NCBI GenBank assembly: GCA_905214345.1
Contig: CAJMLV010000064.1
Coordinates: 1-8,845, forward strand
Direction: 5' to 3'
Length of the DNA: 8,845 nucleotides
Source: an uncultured bacterium
GTDB taxonomy: Bacteria > Bacillota > Clostridia > Oscillospirales > Ruminococcaceae
Part shown: positions 5,502 to 8,845 of the stretch, piece after piece
Layout: the number at the start of each line of letters is the position of its first letter
Numbering within the stretch: the first letter of the stretch is position 1
Position numbers and translations under genes: made by a program
The notes under the pieces: model-generated
Seen by the model: the letters and a program-made list of their open reading frames with translations, nothing else
Databases searched by the model: none
What the model was told of the DNA's origin: nothing

Positions 5502-6368
5502 ATGAAAACCATTTCCAACCAGACTTTTGATGAAGAACGAGCCTTGTACGGCCAGAAAAATCTCTGTGTCACCGACTGCCGTTTCGACGGCCCGGCGGAC
5601 GGCGAAAGCGCATTCAAAGAAGGCGCTGACATCATCGCGGAACGCTGCTTTTTCAATCTGCGCTATCCTTTCTGGCACGATACCGGCCTGACCATCCGTG
5701 ACAGCGAGATGACCGAACTTTGCCGGGCTGCTTTGTGGTATTCCAGCCATGTGACCATCACCGACACCAAACTCCACGGCATCAAAGCCCTGCGGGAGTG
5801 TGAGGATGTGACCATGCGCGGCTGTCACATCGTATCTCCGGAATTCGGCTGGTCGGTGCGGGGCATCACCATGGAGGACTGCAGCGCCGAGAGCGAATAT
5901 TTCATGATGAGGTCGGATCACCTGCATTTTTCCAACGTGACCCTGAAAGGCAAATACTCTTTCCAGTACATCCAGGATGCTACCTTCGACCATTGCAACT
6001 TTGATACCAAGGATGCTTTCTGGCATGCCAGGCATGTGGTGGTGCGCAACAGCGTGGTGAAAGGGGAGTATCTGGCCTGGTACTGCGAGAATGTTACCTT
6101 TGAAAACTGCAAGATCATCGGTACCCAGCCTTTGTGCTACTGCAAGGGCCTGAAACTCATCAACTGTGAGATGGTGGATACCGACCTTGCCTTTGAAAAG
6201 AGCGAAGTCCGGGCGACCCTCACCGCGCCTGTCCTGAGCATCAAGAACCCCCGCGCCGGACGCATTGAGCTTCCGGAGGTCGGGCAGGTTATTCGGGACG
6301 ATCCCGACTCCCGTGCGGAAATCATCTGTGCCCGGTCTGCCGGCAAAACCGCCGGCGGCTGCGCCTGA
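5502..6368 (+). CDS. DUF3737 family protein, right-handed beta-helix
   Basis: The 288-residue protein begins MKTISNQTFDEERALYGQKN, which matches the usual opening of DUF3737 (PF12541) proteins. Residues 64-236 form a ladder of short coils. After one 21-residue coil there are eight coils of exactly 19 residues (85-236), each starting T-hydrophobic-x-[DGN]-C/T and ending in a hydrophobic residue, the pattern of a parallel beta-helix. Many coils carry Cys at position 5 and an aromatic residue (F, W or Y) near positions 12-15, giving stacked Cys and aromatic ladders. No signal peptide is seen, so it should be cytoplasmic. The biochemical role of DUF3737 is not established; an enzyme or sugar-binding role is possible, since beta-helices often act on carbohydrates. 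AGGGGAG (5484-5490) lies upstream of the ATG, overlapping the end of the 82-residue ORF. Confidence 0.9.
   Translation: MKTISNQTFDEERALYGQKNLCVTDCRFDGPADGESAFKEGADIIAERCFFNLRYPFWHDTGLTIRDSEMTELCRAALWYSSHVTITDTKLHGIKALRECEDVTMRGCHIVSPEFGWSVRGITMEDCSAESEYFMMRSDHLHFSNVTLKGKYSFQYIQDATFDHCNFDTKDAFWHARHVVVRNSVVKGEYLAWYCENVTFENCKIIGTQPLCYCKGLKLINCEMVDTDLAFEKSEVRATLTAPVLSIKNPRAGRIELPEVGQVIRDDPDSRAEIICARSAGKTAGGCA
5754..6209 (+). repeat. Eight tandem 19-residue (57-base) beta-helix coils within the DUF3737 gene
   Basis: Residues 85-103, 104-122, 123-141, 142-160, 161-179, 180-198, 199-217 and 218-236 align without gaps. Examples are TITDTKLHG..., TMRGCHIVS..., TFDHCNFDT... and TFENCKIIG.... The bases have diverged, so this is a structural protein repeat, not a recent DNA duplication. 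Confidence 0.85.
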
Positions 6369-6394
6369 CCCTTATCTCGAAAGGAGCCACTTCC

Positions 6395-7561
6395 ATGTTA
6401 GGCAATTTTACTTACTGCAATCCTACCCGCGTGCATTTCGGCGAACAGTCCCTGGATCAGCTGGGGGCGGAACTGTCCAACTACGGTCCCAAGGTTCTGC
6501 TGACCTACGGCGGAGGTTCCATCCGCCGGTCCGGTCTGTATGACCAGGTGGTTTCCATCCTGCATGACTGCGGCAAGGAAATTTTTGAAGTGCCCGGCGT
6601 CATGCCCAACCCCACGGTGGAAAAGCTGTACGAGGGCTGCCGGATTGCCAGGGAAAATAAGGTGGACCTGATCCTGGCTGTGGGCGGCGGCTCTGTGTGC
6701 GACTACGCCAAGGCGGTTTCCGTTTCCACCTGGTGTGCGGAGGACCCCTGGGACAAGTACTACCTGCGTATGGAAGAGGTGGACAACCCCATCATTCCGG
6801 TGGGCTGTGTGCTCACCATGGTGGGTACCGGGTCGGAGATGAACGGCGGCTCGGTCATCACCAACCATGAACAGAAGCGCAAGATCGGCCATGTGTTCGG
6901 CAGCAACGTCATGCCCCGGTTCACCATCCTGAACCCCACCTACACCTACACTGTGCCCATGCGCCAGATGGTGGCGGGCATTTACGATGCCTTCAACCAT
7001 ATCTGTGAGCAGTATTTTTCCGGCAATGATGACAACACCACCGATTATATCGCCGAAGGGCTGATGAAATCGCTGGTCCACAGTTCCCGCATTGCCCTGA
7101 AGGACCCGCAGAACTATGAAGCCCGCAGCAACATTATGTGGGCGGCGACATGGGCACTGAACACCCTGCTGGCCATGGGAAAAACCACCGACTGGGAAGT
7201 GCACATGATCGGCCAGTCCATCGGTGCCTACACCGACGCCACCCACGGTATGACCCTGTCCGCTGTGTCCATGGCATACTACCGCTTTATCATGCCGTAC
7301 GGCACCGCCAAGTTTGCCCGCTTTGCCGTCAATGTCTGGGATGTGGACCCTGCTGGCAAGACAGAAACCGAACTGGCCGAAGCCGGTCTGGCGGCTATGG
7401 AAAGCTGGATGAAGGAACTGGGTGTGACCATGAACATCCGGGAACTGGGTGTGACCGATGATATGATCGAAGGCATTGCCGACGGTACCTTCATCATGCC
7501 CGGCGGGTACAAAGTGCTCACCCGGGATGACGTCATCGCCATTCTGCGGGCCAGCCTGTGA
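6395..7561 (+). CDS. Iron-type NAD(P)H-dependent alcohol/aldehyde dehydrogenase (YqhD/BDH-like)
   Basis: This complete 388-residue group III alcohol dehydrogenase has the usual family length. It reduces aldehydes to alcohols in the cytoplasm using NAD(P)H and a divalent metal. The N-terminal Rossmann-like domain has YGGGSIRRSGLYDQ (38-51), the extended GGGS form seen in YqhD and the butanol dehydrogenases, and AVGGGSVCDYAK (95-106). TGSEMNGGSVIT (145-156) is the next conserved block. Metal ligands are all present: Asp198 and His202 (YDAFNH), His270 (EVHMIGQ) and His284 (DATHGMTLS). Asn/Ser in place of the more usual T/S residues around 150 is minor. AAAGGAG (6380-6386) sits 8 bases before the ATG. 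By context (LysR regulator, DUF3737, cyclophilin-like lipoprotein) it probably detoxifies short-chain or reactive aldehydes or balances redox. The exact substrate is not readable. Confidence 0.95.
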   Translation: MLGNFTYCNPTRVHFGEQSLDQLGAELSNYGPKVLLTYGGGSIRRSGLYDQVVSILHDCGKEIFEVPGVMPNPTVEKLYEGCRIARENKVDLILAVGGGSVCDYAKAVSVSTWCAEDPWDKYYLRMEEVDNPIIPVGCVLTMVGTGSEMNGGSVITNHEQKRKIGHVFGSNVMPRFTILNPTYTYTVPMRQMVAGIYDAFNHICEQYFSGNDDNTTDYIAEGLMKSLVHSSRIALKDPQNYEARSNIMWAATWALNTLLAMGKTTDWEVHMIGQSIGAYTDATHGMTLSAVSMAYYRFIMPYGTAKFARFAVNVWDVDPAGKTETELAEAGLAAMESWMKELGVTMNIRELGVTDDMIEGIADGTFIMPGGYKVLTRDDVIAILRASL

Positions 7562-8073
7562 GTGTCCGAAAACATGCGGCGGCCCTGGTCCTGGCAGTGC
7601 TGCTGATGCTGGGCGGCTGCGGCCGTGAAACGGCAGCACCGCCTGCCGGAACCGAAGAAACCGCCAGATTCGCCCCGGAAGCGGAGAAAACGGCGGCAAC
7701 CCAGGAAACGGGGAAGGAAGAAACCTTGTTGTATATTCAGATTGGGGAGACTACCCTTACTGCCGAACCGGCCGCGACCGAAGCCGCCGACGCCCTGATG
7801 GAACTGCTGGCGGAAGGTCCGCTGACCGTGCAGGTGGAAAATTACGGCGGATTCGAGAAGGTGGGTGAGCTGCCCCGGGCTCTGCCCCGGCAGGACAGCC
7901 GCATCACCACAAAACCGGGAGATATTATGCTGTATCAGGGGGATTCCATCGTCCTGTTCTACGGCAGCAATACCTGGTCCTACACCCGCCTGGGGACAAT
8001 CCGGGATGTGAGCGGCAAAGAACTGGTTGCCCTGCTGGGCGGTACGGAAACCCAGATCACACTGTCCCGATAA
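7558..8073 (+). CDS. Lipoprotein with cyclophilin-like fold
   Basis: The 171-residue ORF starts at a GTG that overlaps the dehydrogenase stop (GTGA, 7558-7561), so translation is probably coupled; there is no strong ribosome site of its own. A signal peptide with an LGGC lipobox puts the lipid-modified Cys at residue 21, so the mature protein is anchored to the outer face of the membrane. A Thr/Glu/Ala-rich linker (about 22-55) is followed by a domain (56-171). That domain's LLYIQIGETTL opening and its GDIMLYQGDSIVLFYG and TWSYTRLG blocks match the cyclophilin-like 2 family (PF18050 type). These proteins resemble cyclophilin in fold, but peptidyl-prolyl isomerase activity is not established. 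They are often encoded beside aldehyde or keto reductases and LysR regulators in Clostridia. A terminator follows ten bases after the stop. Confidence 0.88.
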   Translation: MSVRKHAAALVLAVLLMLGGCGRETAAPPAGTEETARFAPEAEKTAATQETGKEETLLYIQIGETTLTAEPAATEAADALMELLAEGPLTVQVENYGGFEKVGELPRALPRQDSRITTKPGDIMLYQGDSIVLFYGSNTWSYTRLGTIRDVSGKELVALLGGTETQITLSR

Positions 8074-8082
8074 CCTGATCCG

Positions 8083-8124
8083 AGAACGGCGTCTGCCCTT
8101 TACCGGGCGGCGCCGTTCTTTTTT
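8083..8124 (+). terminator. Operon terminator
   Basis: AGAACGGCG (8083-8091) pairs perfectly with CGCCGTTCT (8111-8119), with an inner GCCC/GGGC stem (8095-8098 with 8105-8108), followed by six T (8119-8124). It ends the four-gene LysR-controlled operon. Confidence 0.92.
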
Positions 8125-8183
8125 ATCAGAGACAAGGGTGGATGAACAGGCGGCGGAAACAGGAAAAAACTTCGCTTTCCCTC

Positions 8184-8212
8184 TTGCGCCGACTGCCGGG
8201 ATAGGGTATTAC
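8184..8212 (+). promoter_or_regulatory. Possible promoter of the DUF368 gene
   Basis: TTGCGC (8184-8189) and TATTAC (8207-8212) are 17 bases apart. Transcription would start near 8219, about 74 bases before the ATG. Two TTGTGAG copies (8219-8225 and 8239-8245), exactly 20 bases apart, lie just downstream. Matches to consensus are partial, so this is tentative. Confidence 0.35.
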
Positions 8213-8292
8213 TAAAAATTGTGAGCCTGCGTCCGCTTTTGTGAGACACACGGCTTTCCGCGAAAATGTGACCCGAGAGAAAGGAACATAGA

Positions 8293-8845
8293 ATGAACGC
8301 TGTACTGAATATCCTGCGCGGTATCGTGATCGGTATCGCCAACGTCATTCCCGGCGTATCCGGCGGCACCATGGCGGTGTCCATGGGCATCTACGATAAG
8401 CTGATCAGTGCCGTTACCGGTCTGTTCAAGCACTTCAAGCAGAGCATGAAACTGCTCATCCCTCTGGGCGTGGGCATGCTCATCGGCGTGGTGGGCTTCG
8501 GCTTCTTGCTGGAATACCTGCTGGACAACTTCGTGCTGGCCACCTGCCTGACCTTTGTGGGCCTGATCCTGGGCGGTCTGCCCATCCTGTGGATGAACCT
8601 GCGCCGCAACATTGAAAAGAAGCCTTCCCGCAGCATCGGCGCGGGCGAGGTCATCAGCTTCCTGGTACTGCTGGCCATCGGCATCGGCCTGCCGCTGGTG
8701 CAGGGCGCGGAAGGTGCCATCAAGACCCTGACCATCGACCCCGTTACCATTGTGATCCTGTTCCTGCTGGGGCTGATCGCCAGCGCTACCATGGTCATCC
8801 CCGGCGTGTCCGGCAGCATGGTGCTCATGGTGCTGGGGTATTACA
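8293..8845 (+). CDS. DUF368 (PopT-type) membrane protein, undecaprenyl-phosphate translocase (3' end outside window)
   Basis: An ATG at 8293, with AAAGGAA (8280-8286) six bases upstream, opens a frame of 184 codons that runs off the window. The protein is strongly hydrophobic, with several membrane helices. It carries the DUF368 signature twice: NVIPGVSGGTMAV (17-29) near the start and MVIPGVSGSMVLMVLG (167-182) at the window end. The two copies mark the two homologous halves of the family. DUF368 proteins (PopT), like some DedA proteins, have been shown to return undecaprenyl phosphate across the cytoplasmic membrane so that this lipid carrier can be reused in cell-wall and surface-glycan synthesis. 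It lies 168 bases after the operon terminator and probably has its own promoter. Confidence 0.93.
   Translation, partial: MNAVLNILRGIVIGIANVIPGVSGGTMAVSMGIYDKLISAVTGLFKHFKQSMKLLIPLGVGMLIGVVGFGFLLEYLLDNFVLATCLTFVGLILGGLPILWMNLRRNIEKKPSRSIGAGEVISFLVLLAIGIGLPLVQGAEGAIKTLTIDPVTIVILFLLGLIASATMVIPGVSGSMVLMVLGYY

Noticed and set aside
6398..7699. Minus-strand open frame (433 codons) opposite the alcohol dehydrogenase
   Set aside because: Antisense shadow; the His/Gly-rich product reflects the complement of the dehydrogenase codons.
1..8845. CRISPR arrays, tRNA or rRNA genes, IS terminal repeats
   Set aside because: No regularly spaced DNA repeats, tRNA-like cloverleaf ends or rRNA segments were recognised by eye on either strand.

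Overview
The window looks like chromosomal DNA of a gut-type Clostridia bacterium of the Oscillospiraceae/Ruminococcaceae kind (Faecalibacterium, Gemmiger or Subdoligranulum relatives). This rests on inference: fairly high GC, strong AGGAGG-type ribosome sites, a TndX-like large serine recombinase, a SpoVD-type penicillin-binding protein (PBP) with a PASTA domain, and the LysR / DUF3737 / iron alcohol dehydrogenase neighbourhood. No rRNA, tRNA or CRISPR array was seen.

Left part (1-1448), cell-surface glycosylation. The 3' end of a GtfB-like glycosyltransferase is followed by a hairpin terminator. Next comes a complete WecG/TagA/CpsF (GT26) glycosyltransferase with its own sigma-70-type promoter and a strong terminator.

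Middle part (1449-4197), a recombination scar or element end. A 38-codon ORF is coupled to an intact 518-residue large serine recombinase, which ends inside its own terminator. About 60 bases later an open frame resumes in the middle of a class B PBP transpeptidase domain. It keeps the KTG motif and a PASTA domain, but the SxxK and SxN motifs and any start are missing. The 5' half of the PBP gene is not in the window. The simplest reading is the right end of an integrative element lying within a PBP gene, with the left end upstream of the window. A rearrangement or deletion is the alternative.

Right part (4184-8124), a LysR-controlled aldehyde/alcohol metabolism locus. A LysR gene on the minus strand diverges from a four-gene operon: an 82-residue helical protein of unknown function, a DUF3737 beta-helix protein with eight consecutive 19-residue coils, an NAD(P)H-dependent iron-type (YqhD/BDH-like) alcohol dehydrogenase with all four metal ligands, and a translationally overlapping cyclophilin-like lipoprotein. 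The divergent spacer holds a perfect 9-9-9 inverted repeat. It overlaps the predicted lysR promoter and is centred about 66 bases upstream of the predicted operon start, the usual place for a LysR recognition site. A strong terminator closes the operon.

Far right (8184-8845). The 5' part of a DUF368 (PopT-type undecaprenyl-phosphate translocase) gene runs off the window. It shows both copies of its duplicated IPGVSG motif.
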